Positions 1 to 5,837 of a DNA stretch of 11,367 nucleotides are shown one piece after another. The stretch spans positions 1 to 11,367 of the forward strand of contig WJOQ01000056.1 in NCBI GenBank assembly GCA_009618505.1. The letters run 5' to 3'. The notes under the pieces were generated by a model, which made no database searches, was not told the origin of the DNA, and saw only the letters and a list, made by a program, of their open reading frames with translations. Made by a program: the position numbers and the translations under genes. Every line of letters begins with the position of its first letter. The stretch's first letter is position 1. The DNA is from Clostridia bacterium. GTDB taxonomy: Bacteria > Aerophobota > Aerophobia > Aerophobales > AE-B3A.

Positions 1-69
1 GAAAAAGGGGGAAGTCTGGACGGCAAATACCTCTAAAAAGCATTTATCCTTCTTTTATAATTGGGGGGC

Positions 70-97
70 TTGACAAAGTAAATATATGTATTATACT
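70..97 (+). promoter_or_regulatory. Sigma-70 type promoter of the excisionase-like gene
   Basis: A consensus -35 box TTGACA (70-75) is followed after 16 bases by TATACT (92-97). The start codon of the next gene is about 30 bases downstream, with AAAGGAG at 117-123 between. From the C before the -35 box to the end of the -10 box, 23 of 29 positions are the same as in the promoter before the recombinase gene (1617-1645), which argues that both are real and perhaps co-regulated. Confidence 0.75.
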
Positions 98-128
98 TCT
101 TTTAATAAGAAGTAGCAAAGGAGAATAA

Positions 129-311
129 ATGATGAATAAAGAAGTAATGAGTCCCAAAGAAGCCGCTGAGTATATTGGTATTAGTACGATTACCTTTTAT
201 AAACTTCTGAAGAAAGGACAAGTGCCGGCAACCAAATTTGGAAGGCAGTGGAGAATCAAGAAGGAAGTCCTGGACAGATTCTTAGAAGGAAAATTAGTAG
301 GGAAAACATAA
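129..311 (+). CDS. Excisionase/MerR-like helix-turn-helix DNA-binding protein
   Basis: A 60-residue protein that is almost entirely one DNA-binding domain of the excisionase (HTH_17, MerR-like winged helix) type. Residues 8-30 carry the signature: SPKEAAEYIGIS, then TFYKLLKKGQVPATKFG, then a WRIKKEVLDRFL segment. This is the usual pattern of recognition helix, wing and closing helix. Such proteins act as recombination directionality factors that help the integrase excise a prophage, or as small transcription regulators. A tyrosine recombinase at 1681 shares a closely similar promoter, which fits an Xis-like role, though many family members are only regulators. Two adjacent ATGs (129 and 132) both fit the AAAGGAG site at 117-123. 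A terminator-like structure follows at 363-418. Confidence 0.8.
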   Translation: MMNKEVMSPKEAAEYIGISTITFYKLLKKGQVPATKFGRQWRIKKEVLDRFLEGKLVGKT

Positions 312-335
312 ATGACAGAGCCAGACAAAAAAAGT

Positions 336-418
336 GGCCCAGGGTTTAGCTGGGCCGAGGACGGCTGAGACCAGGCAAATCAGGATTTACTCCTGTTAAT
401 CACAGCAGCCTATTTTTA
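336..418 (+). terminator. Hairpin pair with U-rich tail after the excisionase-like gene
   Basis: Two hairpins lie in the gap after the first gene. The first pairs GGCCCAG (336-342) with CTGGGCC (350-356), a perfect 7-bp stem with a 7-base loop and no T run after it. The second pairs GGCTG (363-367) with CAGCC (406-410), encloses a smaller CAGGA/TCCTG arm (381-385 with 391-395), and is followed at once by TATTTTTATTATT. The second is a plausible but imperfect intrinsic terminator, because its outer stem is only 5 bp. Confidence 0.45.
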
Positions 419-483
419 TTATTAGCAGATGAAAGGTTTTAAGTCAAGGTTCACAAAGAAATCTAGAGGGGATATCCTCAAAG

Positions 484-519
484 CCGGGGGGGTCTGGATC
501 TCCAGTCTATCCTCCCCGG
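484..519 (+). repeat. Strong hairpin upstream of the winged-helix gene
   Basis: CCGGGG (484-489) pairs with CCCCGG (514-519); the stem can extend by a G-T and two G-C pairs, and an inner CTGG/CCAG arm (494-497 with 502-505) caps it. It ends 22 bases before the TTG start at 542. There is no T run, so it may be a leader structure or a protein-binding site rather than a terminator. Confidence 0.45.
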
Positions 520-541
520 TGAAGACTGGGGACGAGATAAT

Positions 542-1159
542 TTGGCACGCTATTATCGCTTACCATTAAGGTTGATAACCCAGGGCAAGTGGCTGCGCAT
601 CACGCACGGCGCAAAGGCCGTTTTGCCAGTCCTGGGAATGCACGCTGACGACAACGGTGTTTGCTGGCCTGGTGTAAAACTAATACAGGAATTAACTGAT
701 CTCTATCACAGAGACACCATCAGAGAAGCAACTCGCTCCTTGATAAGCCTGGACTTGATAGAGAAGGTCAGGCAAGGCCGCCGCAATGTCTATTATCTCA
801 AGCCCCCCGCTATTACAGTAGGAAAATCATATTATCCGATGTCAGAGGAATTTATAAAAACTCATTGGAAAAGCCTGTCTTATGTAGAAAAGGCGGTTTT
901 TGGTGTCCTGGCGGTCAAGGCGGCAATAGAGGATCCTGACTGGCCGGATGTTCCTGAAGGAATAAATCTACCCCCCTGGGCAGAAAGGCTAGAGCTTGGA
1001 GATGATGAAGATGTCTTTGGACACGGCGAAATCCAGAAGAAAAAATGGATAAGATTGGCTGGTGTCTCTTTTCCTTCCTGGAATACAGCAATCGAAGGGC
1101 TGGTTAATAAGGATCAAATCGTTTTGAGTGGGGAAAATGACTATATTATTCGTAAGTAA
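542..1159 (+). CDS. Tandem winged-helix protein, probable replication initiator
   Basis: A 205-residue predicted DNA-binding protein. Residues 22-87 match the HTH_36-type winged helix common in phage and plasmid replication proteins: a helix with GAKAVLPVLGMHADDNG, then WPGVKLIQELTDL, a recognition helix TIREATRSLISLDLIEK and a wing ending VYYLK. Residues 112-204 appear to repeat the plan (LSYVEKAVFGVLAVKA, then FPSWNTAIEGLVNKDQIVL and NDYIIRK), giving a two-domain layout like iteron-binding Rep proteins. Three 22-base direct repeats start 20 bases past the stop codon. The start is TTG: the same frame is open back to a TAG at 464 but offers no ATG or GTG, and the Shine-Dalgarno site (GGGGACGAG) is weak. 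The fold and DNA binding are well supported; the initiator role is inferred from domain layout and repeats. A transcription regulator is the main alternative. Confidence 0.7.
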   Translation: MARYYRLPLRLITQGKWLRITHGAKAVLPVLGMHADDNGVCWPGVKLIQELTDLYHRDTIREATRSLISLDLIEKVRQGRRNVYYLKPPAITVGKSYYPMSEEFIKTHWKSLSYVEKAVFGVLAVKAAIEDPDWPDVPEGINLPPWAERLELGDDEDVFGHGEIQKKKWIRLAGVSFPSWNTAIEGLVNKDQIVLSGENDYIIRK

Positions 1160-1178
1160 AAGCTCACAGAGAAAAAAG

Positions 1179-1256
1179 TCCATTAAAAAAATTAGGTCAT
1201 ATTATTTGAAATCCATTAAAAAAATTAGGTCATATCCATTAAAAAAATTAGGCCAT
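1179..1256 (+). repeat. Three 22-base iteron-like direct repeats
   Basis: Copies lie at 1179-1200, 1212-1233 and 1235-1256. All begin TCCATTAAAAAAATTAGG; the first two are identical over 22 bases and the third differs by a single T to C near its end (GGCCAT for GGTCAT). Start-to-start distances are 33 and 23 bases, so the sites are not on one exact helical phase. Length and AT-rich content resemble Rep-binding iterons, but they could be operator sites. Confidence 0.8.
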
Positions 1257-1423
1257 CAACTAGAGTTTATATTAACTAAAGTATAAAAGAAATTTAACAT
1301 AAGGTCACGAATTAAGAAATTCCTGACATTTTATCGCTTCACGCTCTTTTACAATTCAAGACCTTAAAAACCTTAAAATCAAAGGCATGGTTAAGTAAAC
1401 CGGGTCAAGGAGAAAAATCAACG

Positions 1424-1540
1424 TTGTGTAAAGTGGCCAGGGGAGTTTAGAGGCGATTGAGGATATGGAATGGTTCAAAAATTATCGGGAGTACTCGGTA
1501 AATGGCTTGGAGTGAGTAATTCTTATAATCTTTTACACAA
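1424..1540. repeat. 9-base inverted repeat bounding 117 bases
   Basis: TTGTGTAAA (1424-1432) and its exact complement TTTACACAA (1532-1540) face each other across 99 bases. TTGTGTAAA-like ends recall the termini of some IS256-type insertion sequences, but no transposase and no matching flanking duplication is visible. It could be a small element remnant, a solo pair of binding sites or chance. Confidence 0.35.
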
Positions 1541-1617
1541 TAGCATTAAGTAAAATATACTTTTCTAGTATTAAAGCAGGTTAGAGAGATTACAAAGGAT
1601 ACACTCCTTGAAATGAC

Positions 1618-1645
1618 TTGACAAAAGAAATATATATGATAAACT
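1618..1645 (+). promoter_or_regulatory. Promoter of the recombinase gene
   Basis: TTGACA (1618-1623), a 16-base spacer, then TAAACT (1640-1645). The match to the promoter at 70-97 runs through the spacer too (shared CTTGACAAA, AAATATAT and ACT), so the weak-looking -10 box is supported by comparison. An alternative pair, TTGAAA (1608-1613) with TATATA (1631-1636) at 17 bases, overlaps it. Confidence 0.65.
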
Positions 1646-1680
1646 GTAAAGGAATATGTCAAGAGAAAGGAGAAAAGCAG

Positions 1681-2250
1681 ATGATAGAAGTAAGGGCAAT
1701 AAAAGACAAGGCGAAGATAGGAGCTATCAAGGACTATCTTAAGGACAGGAACGTCAGGGATTATCTCTTGTTCGTTGCTGGCTGCAACCTGGCAATCAGG
1801 ATTAGTGACCTTCTGAGTCTAAGGGTGGACCAGGTGAGAGATAACCAGGGCAACATTAGGGAGTTTATCAGGCTGAAGGAAAGCAAGAATAGGAAGCAGA
1901 GAGAGTTGAGCGTCAACAAGGCCCTGACTACCGCCCTGACAACGTTTTTCAAACAAAGTCCTGTATTAGAGAAGGAAAGGCCTTTATTCCCGGGTGTCAG
2001 TACTGATAAAGCTATGACCAGGCAGAACGCACACTTTATAATCAAAAACGCCTGCAGAGCAGTAGGACTGGAAGGCAATTACTCAACGCACAGTTTACGC
2101 AAGTCTTGGGGCTATGCAGCCTATTCTCAGGGAGTCCGGATAGAAGAGATAATGAAGAAGCTGGGCCACGCAAGCCCGGGAGTCACCCTGAGATACATAG
2201 GGATTGAACAAGAGGACACCCACAAGCTAGAGGAGCAGATATGTCTATGA
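1681..2250 (+). CDS. Short tyrosine recombinase / phage integrase
   Basis: A 189-residue site-specific recombinase of the lambda integrase / XerCD fold, which breaks and rejoins DNA through a covalent phosphotyrosine. The active-site set is visible: Arg40 in NLAIRISDLL, Lys66 or Lys69 in the KESKNRK beta hairpin, His137 and Arg140 in STHSLRKSWGY, His163 in LGHASPGVTLRYIG and the nucleophile Tyr172. It is essentially the catalytic domain alone: the N-terminal SAM-like core-binding domain of full integrases (usually 300 residues or more) is missing. Short relatives occur inside Firmicutes prophages near the packaging genes. The ATG at 1681 is preferred because AAAGGAG (1666-1672) precedes it; an upstream in-frame TTG at 1618 overlaps the promoter. 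The gene overlaps the next by 10 bases. It may integrate the element or resolve dimers. Confidence 0.88.
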   Translation: MIEVRAIKDKAKIGAIKDYLKDRNVRDYLLFVAGCNLAIRISDLLSLRVDQVRDNQGNIREFIRLKESKNRKQRELSVNKALTTALTTFFKQSPVLEKERPLFPGVSTDKAMTRQNAHFIIKNACRAVGLEGNYSTHSLRKSWGYAAYSQGVRIEEIMKKLGHASPGVTLRYIGIEQEDTHKLEEQICL

Positions 2251-2426
2251 ATAAGGGATCAAAGAACAAGATAGTTTACTATGACCCCGATAGTAACCTG
2301 GTTCAATGCCTCAAGTGCGGTTACATCTGGAAGCCCTTAATCAGAGATTACAAGGATTTTGATATCAAGGACGAGAAATGTCCTAACTGCTATGAGGCAA
2401 AAACAGGGGTTCACCCAGGGGCATAA
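2241..2426 (+). CDS. Small zinc-ribbon protein
   Basis: A 61-residue protein with two CxxC knuckles, Cys23/Cys26 (QCLKCGYIW) and Cys47/Cys50 (KCPNCYEAK), separated by a 20-residue linker. This is the classic layout of a single zinc ribbon that binds one zinc ion. Such small proteins are common in phage and mobile-element operons and may bind nucleic acid or a protein partner, but no function can be assigned. The start overlaps the end of the recombinase gene by 10 bases, with AGAGGAG (2229-2235) inside the upstream gene, so the two are almost certainly translated from one message. A second in-frame ATG at 2247 is less well spaced from that site. Confidence 0.75.
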   Translation: MSMNKGSKNKIVYYDPDSNLVQCLKCGYIWKPLIRDYKDFDIKDEKCPNCYEAKTGVHPGA

Positions 2427-2709
2427 TCTCAACCCAGGTTATAACGGTCAAGGACAGCGGGGGCTATCGGGTAAGGGCTGGTAGTATAACTCATTTTATC
2501 AATCGAAGTGCCTTAAAACAGCCTTAAATGAAGGCAAATATATAAGAGATAGGCAAAAATATGATAAAAGAGAGAAACATTGATCTGGGGGGGCAGGCTA
2601 CGTTCAAATTTTAAGTCTAGGGATATTAACCCCCCTTTACCAAAGGGCTGAGAGAGATAGAAATTCTTAGGCGAAGGTTATATCAAATACTCTAGAGAAA
2701 GGAGAGAAT
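2427..2709. other. Non-coding gap with short repeats and hairpins
   Basis: No supported gene. GCCTTAAA occurs twice (2510-2517 and 2521-2528), and the second copy forms GCCTT/AAGGC (2521-2525 with 2531-2535). Further on, CCCTTT (2633-2638) pairs with AAAGGG (2642-2647) across 3 bases, and a run of seven G (2587-2593) faces a run of six C (2630-2635). No T-rich tail marks a terminator and no good promoter is seen. Confidence 0.35.
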
Positions 2710-3009
2710 ATGAACAAGCATAGAAATATCGGAGTGGTGACTCCGAACATAAAGTTAGAGGCGGTATTTTATGAGGAAGGAAAGCTAACTAGAGACCCAG
2801 TTATAGCCCTTTTGGTAGTAGAATATACTGATGATGAGGGCAAGGAATCGGTTGACACTCAGCCTTTAGTGTTCAACAAACAGTTCGGAGCAATCTGGGA
2901 AGCTATGAATATAGGTTCATACCTGGGAATGGAAGCAGAAGGCACAGAAAAAGACTGGACTGAGGAGACAAAAGAAATTGATGAGTTTGACGCAACACAC
3001 AATAAATAA
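2710..3009 (+). CDS. Conserved-looking protein of unknown function, 99 residues
   Basis: I do not recognise this protein. It starts with a good Shine-Dalgarno site (AAAGGAG, 2698-2704). Residues 9-55 alternate hydrophobic and polar positions (KLEAVFYEEGKL, VIALLVVEYTDDEGK, VDTQPLVF), suggesting a small beta-rich domain. Residues 60-73 look helical (GAIWEAMNIGSYLG), and the tail (74-99) is strongly acidic and probably unstructured. There is no signal peptide or membrane segment. The acidic tail is notable because a very basic peptide is encoded 31 bases downstream. Its place among phage accessory genes suggests a DNA-metabolism or regulatory helper, but that is position only. Confidence 0.6.
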   Translation: MNKHRNIGVVTPNIKLEAVFYEEGKLTRDPVIALLVVEYTDDEGKESVDTQPLVFNKQFGAIWEAMNIGSYLGMEAEGTEKDWTEETKEIDEFDATHNK

Positions 3010-3040
3010 CAGAGAGAGGCTGCACCGGTTGAGGAAGGAA

Positions 3041-3115
3041 ATGAGTAGAGTGCAAACGACAAGAAGAGCAAGCCCGTTTGCAAAGAGAAAACCTAAGAAA
3101 AAGAGACGGTCTTGA
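3041..3115 (+). CDS. Very basic 24-residue peptide (small candidate gene)
   Basis: A short reading frame, MSRVQTTRRASPFAK followed by RKPKKKRRS. Eleven of 24 residues are Arg or Lys and none is acidic, a composition expected for a nucleic-acid-binding tail. A strong Shine-Dalgarno site (GAGGAAGG, 3031-3038) is a few bases before the ATG, and the gene sits 31 bases after the acidic-tailed 99-residue protein. The stop codon lies within the -35 box of the next promoter. Function is unknown. Chance is possible for so short a frame, but the ribosome-binding site and composition make translation plausible. Confidence 0.45.
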   Translation: MSRVQTTRRASPFAKRKPKKKRRS

Positions 3116-3139
3116 CATCTTTTTATTTTGGTATATAAT
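3112..3139 (+). promoter_or_regulatory. Consensus promoter before the 80-residue gene
   Basis: A perfect TTGACA (3112-3117) and a perfect TATAAT (3134-3139) separated by 16 bases, followed by an ATA repeat and an A-rich leader. It is the strongest-looking promoter in the window. No clear terminator is seen between here and the transporter genes, so it could also drive the cargo. Confidence 0.85.
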
Positions 3140-3172
3140 AATAATAACAAAAATAAAAAAGGAATCTAGAAA

Positions 3173-3415
3173 ATGCGAGTAACTCTCAGCGGTACTGTTT
3201 TTAACATCACCCGAAAAGATATCGAAAAAAAACTGAGAGGCATCGAACCAGAGGAAGGTAGGGCTAAATACTTTATAGATATTGGGGGAAAAAACTACCC
3301 CATTAAACAAACGTTAAGCCAAACTTTAAATCTTCCTGGCGTTGCCTTCAGTTCTCACCAGGCTTTTGCTATTTTACAAAAATTAGGTTTTAAAATAATA
3401 GAAAAGGTCAGCTAA
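3173..3415 (+). CDS. Small protein of unknown function, 80 residues
   Basis: A compact one-domain protein with three visible blocks: ITRKDIEKKLRGIEPEEGR (12-30, helical), AKYFIDIGGKNYPIKQTLSQTL (31-52, a beta hairpin with a conserved-looking YPIKQ turn), and FSSHQAFAILQKLGFKII (59-76, helical with a closing strand). From memory, the pattern of a YPxKQ turn followed by an A..ILxxLGF helix occurs in uncharacterised small proteins and next to some restriction-type nucleases, but I cannot name the family with certainty. It has its own consensus promoter and a Shine-Dalgarno site (AAAAGGA just before 3164). It is the last phage-like gene before the transporter block. Confidence 0.65.
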   Translation: MRVTLSGTVFNITRKDIEKKLRGIEPEEGRAKYFIDIGGKNYPIKQTLSQTLNLPGVAFSSHQAFAILQKLGFKIIEKVS

Positions 3416-3551
3416 AAATCGAGAACTCAACTCCTGACTATCAAAGAAGAATCTCAGTAGCGGAAAGAGAGGTGGTGATGATACTATTAGCTACACTCTT
3501 TGAAGATTGGAAGATTCTATAGAAGATTGAAATCAAATCAAGGAGATAAAA
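3416..3551. other. Left boundary of the transporter block
   Basis: A 136-base gap between the phage-like genes and the binding-protein gene. GAAGATT occurs three times (3502-3508, 3510-3516, 3522-3528). A 14-codon frame starts at 3478 after AGAGGTGGTG and might be a leader peptide or the truncated start of a lost gene. The ribosome-binding site AGGAG (3541-3545) serves the next gene. I see no convincing promoter and no repeat shared with the right boundary. Confidence 0.4.
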
Positions 3552-4877
3552 ATGAAGGAGCTTAGAAAAAGTAATAAGATACGTTGTGCTCTGGTGGGGA
3601 TGTTAATAGTAGGGCTACTAATTGCCGGGTATATTCCTGCGGCATCGGCTCAAGAAAAGAAAGCAACAGTCACCTTTTGGACACCCTTTCCTGTGCCCTT
3701 CTATGAACCTTGGTCAAGCTGGGTAACTGACACATTCAACAAACTACATCCTCAAATTAAGTTAGAAACTACTCCAATCCCTTGGGATCGCCTTGAAGAC
3801 AAGTTACTTCCCGCTATAGCTGCGGGAAATCCTCCAGATGTGTTCCAGTGGCGAAGACCCATTTTTCAATCTGCAGCAATGGGTCATGCTCAACCTCTGG
3901 ATGAACTTATCGAAAATGATCCCTTGGTGAATCCTGAAGATTGGTACCCTGGAGTATGGTATGATGTAACTTATGAAGGACATGTGTATGCTCTTCCGTT
4001 CGAATCTGATAGCCTAGTGTTTTTCTGGAATAAAGATTATTTTAAAGAAGCTGGATTAGATCCTGAAAACCCTCCAGAATACCTATCTGAACTGGACCTC
4101 TATGCAGAAAAACTTACCGAAAAGAATGCTCAAGGTGATTACGATGTGCTAGGTTTTTGTCCTTGGGCAGGCAGAAGCGTTGAATTTATGCATTGGGGGT
4201 GGAAAAATGCGGGAACATTTTATGATTCTGAAGCTGGACGCATCACAGCTGCTGATCCTCGTAATATAGAGATGTTGGAATGGGAAGTAGGATATGCAAA
4301 AAAGTATGGTCCAGAGAAAATGGGAGCATTAGCAGAGAGAGCTAAGATGGGAGGTGGAGCTACAGCAGTCGGTATGTTTTGTATGGGTCTTTCGGCGATG
4401 CGCGTAGGGGGAAGTTTCTTTTGGTCTCAGATTGATAAATATGGACCTGACATTGATTATGGGATGACTCGGTATGTGCCTATTCCAAAGGGAGGTAAGA
4501 ATGCAGGGATATCTGAAGGAACTCTTATCTTCGTGCCGGTAGGAGCAAAAGGAATAAAAGAATATCCCTGGGCGGTTTGGGAGTTTATGAGATGGTACTC
4601 AATCAACGCCATGCCGATTTGGTCTCTACAAGTAGGGGACCTGGTTTCCCGGCCAGAGTATTCCGATTTGTGGATGTTTGCTTCTAATCCCAAAGTAGAA
4701 GAATGCACGAAAGCTATTGAACTCACTCATCCTTGGCCAAAAGTAGCTGCTTTATGGTTTTATAGGGACAAGCTAGCAGAAGCGGTTGAGTATGCTATAT
4801 ATGGCAAAAAAACTGCTGAGCAAGCCCTAAAAGATGTTGAGGAAGCTGTTCAAAGAGAGATGGAAAGGTATAAGTAA
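3552..4877 (+). CDS. Sugar ABC transporter periplasmic binding protein (family 1)
   Basis: A 441-residue extracellular solute-binding protein of the MalE/UgpB type (CUT1 transporters), which captures a carbohydrate outside the inner membrane and delivers it to the permease pair. Residues 1-33 are a Sec signal peptide: basic start (KELRKSNKIR), hydrophobic core (ALVGMLIVGLLIAGY) and an ASA/QE signal-peptidase I site. There is no lipobox cysteine, so the mature protein should be soluble. The mature part has family hallmarks: VTFWTPF near the start, an AAGNPPDVFQW segment that usually lines the first lobe, and VYALPFESDSLVFFWNKDYFKEAGLDP in the hinge region. Many Trp and Tyr residues fit stacking on a sugar ring, but the substrate cannot be read. 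It heads a run with two permease genes; length is normal and the gene is intact. Confidence 0.92.
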   Translation: MKELRKSNKIRCALVGMLIVGLLIAGYIPAASAQEKKATVTFWTPFPVPFYEPWSSWVTDTFNKLHPQIKLETTPIPWDRLEDKLLPAIAAGNPPDVFQWRRPIFQSAAMGHAQPLDELIENDPLVNPEDWYPGVWYDVTYEGHVYALPFESDSLVFFWNKDYFKEAGLDPENPPEYLSELDLYAEKLTEKNAQGDYDVLGFCPWAGRSVEFMHWGWKNAGTFYDSEAGRITAADPRNIEMLEWEVGYAKKYGPEKMGALAERAKMGGGATAVGMFCMGLSAMRVGGSFFWSQIDKYGPDIDYGMTRYVPIPKGGKNAGISEGTLIFVPVGAKGIKEYPWAVWEFMRWYSINAMPIWSLQVGDLVSRPEYSDLWMFASNPKVEECTKAIELTHPWPKVAALWFYRDKLAEAVEYAIYGKKTAEQALKDVEEAVQREMERYK

Positions 4878-4888
4878 TGCCTTAAAAA

Positions 4889-4919
4889 GCCAGGCTCAGA
4901 AAAATCCTCTGGGCCTGGC
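4889..4919 (+). promoter_or_regulatory. Intercistronic hairpin after the binding-protein gene
   Basis: A 12-bp stem (4889-4900 with 4908-4919, one G-T pair) closes a 7-base loop. It is GC-rich but followed by GGAAAA rather than T residues. Such hairpins between binding-protein and permease genes slow 3' decay or cause partial termination, so the binding protein is made in excess. The next start codon, 12 bases on, has almost no Shine-Dalgarno site. Confidence 0.75.
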
Positions 4920-4931
4920 CGGAAAACCCAA

Positions 4932-5834
4932 ATGAAATTTAAAATTAGCAAATCAAGAGTGGCTAATACAAGAAACGGTTTACTATTTACTTCTCCTTTC
5001 CTAATTGGATTTGGCGTTTTCTATCTCTATCCCTTTATAGCTACTTTCTATTATTCTTTTACTTCTTATAGTCTAGTAGGAGCGTCTCGGTGGATAGGGA
5101 TATTAAATTATAAGGAGTTGTTTATTCAAGACGATCTATTTACAACTTCCTTGTACAATACATTCTATTATGCTGCGCTTTTTATTCCTCTTTCACTAGT
5201 AGTGGGTCTAATCATAGCTTTACTTTTAAATACAAATATAAAAGGTAAATCTATATTTAGAGCAATTTACTTTTTGCCAAGCATTATACCTTTTGTAGCC
5301 ATGGGTATGCTTTGGGTTTGGATCCTTAATTCTCGATACGGAATAGTAAATGAGATTTTGCGAGCACTAGGATTGCCTGCTCCTAGCTGGTTCAGTGATC
5401 CTAACTGGTCAAAACCTGGATATGTAATAATGAGTGTTTGGGCTTCAGGGCAAACAATGATTATTCTATTAGCTGGGTTAACCGGTGTTCCCAGACAACT
5501 TTATGAAGTAGCCGAATTAGATGGAGCTAACTGGCTACACAAAATTGTTCATATAACTCTTCCCCTGTTAACTCCTACTATACTGTTTATACTGATAATC
5601 AATTTAATAGGAGCATTTCAGATATTTACCCAAGCTTATATTATGACAGATGGGGCGCCAGCAAATAGTACTTTATTTTACTCCCTTTACCTGTACCGTG
5701 TATCGTTTCGTTACTTTAAGATGGGTTATGGCTGTGCTATGGCTTGGATTCTGTTTGTCATCGTATTTACACTTGCTTGGAGCCTTTTCAAAAGTTCAGC
5801 AAGATGGGTGTATTATGGAAGAGAAGAAGGATAA
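4932..5834 (+). CDS. ABC sugar transporter permease, MalF/UgpA type
   Basis: A 300-residue inner-membrane permease, the first of the pair that forms the transport channel. About six membrane spans are visible, roughly at residues 17-40, 75-100, 113-133, 163-185, 212-235 and 268-287. The cytoplasmic EAA loop that docks on the ATPase is clear at 192-211 (EVAELDGANWLHKIVHITLP), with the conserved Gly and the closing LP. It lacks the long extra periplasmic loop of enteric MalF and is normal length for UgpA-like members. Shine-Dalgarno signal is poor (CCGGAAAACCCAA before ATG), so expression may depend on the upstream hairpin and coupling. The next permease gene starts 3 bases after its stop codon. 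Confidence 0.92.
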   Translation: MKFKISKSRVANTRNGLLFTSPFLIGFGVFYLYPFIATFYYSFTSYSLVGASRWIGILNYKELFIQDDLFTTSLYNTFYYAALFIPLSLVVGLIIALLLNTNIKGKSIFRAIYFLPSIIPFVAMGMLWVWILNSRYGIVNEILRALGLPAPSWFSDPNWSKPGYVIMSVWASGQTMIILLAGLTGVPRQLYEVAELDGANWLHKIVHITLPLLTPTILFILIINLIGAFQIFTQAYIMTDGAPANSTLFYSLYLYRVSFRYFKMGYGCAMAWILFVIVFTLAWSLFKSSARWVYYGREEG

Positions 5835-5837
5835 TAA

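Larger units (their letters stand above)
1160..1617. other. AT-rich non-coding region, candidate replication origin
   Basis: No convincing gene lies in these roughly 460 bases. The stretch holds three iteron-like repeats (1179-1256), then a very AT-rich stretch (about 1260-1400) of the kind that melts easily, then an inverted repeat with arms at 1424-1432 and 1532-1540. It ends at the recombinase promoter. With the tandem winged-helix gene immediately upstream, the layout resembles an iteron origin. This is a structural analogy only. Confidence 0.4.

Noticed and set aside
312..368. An 18-codon frame starting directly after the first gene's stop codon
   Set aside because: The ribosome-binding site is weak and the frame overlaps the hairpin at 336-356 and the start of the terminator-like structure; too short to support without conservation.
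1179..1256. CRISPR array
   Set aside because: Spacers would be only 11 and 1 bases long and there are no cas genes, so the repeats are not CRISPR.
2903..3310. Reverse-strand frames of 74-135 codons opposite the small genes
   Set aside because: They mirror coding sequence on the + strand, have low-complexity hydrophobic or Ser/Phe-rich products and no supported start sites.
3478..3522. A 14-codon frame after an AGAGGTGGTG sequence at the left cargo boundary
   Set aside because: It could be a leader peptide or gene remnant, but length and lack of any recognisable feature do not support a gene call.
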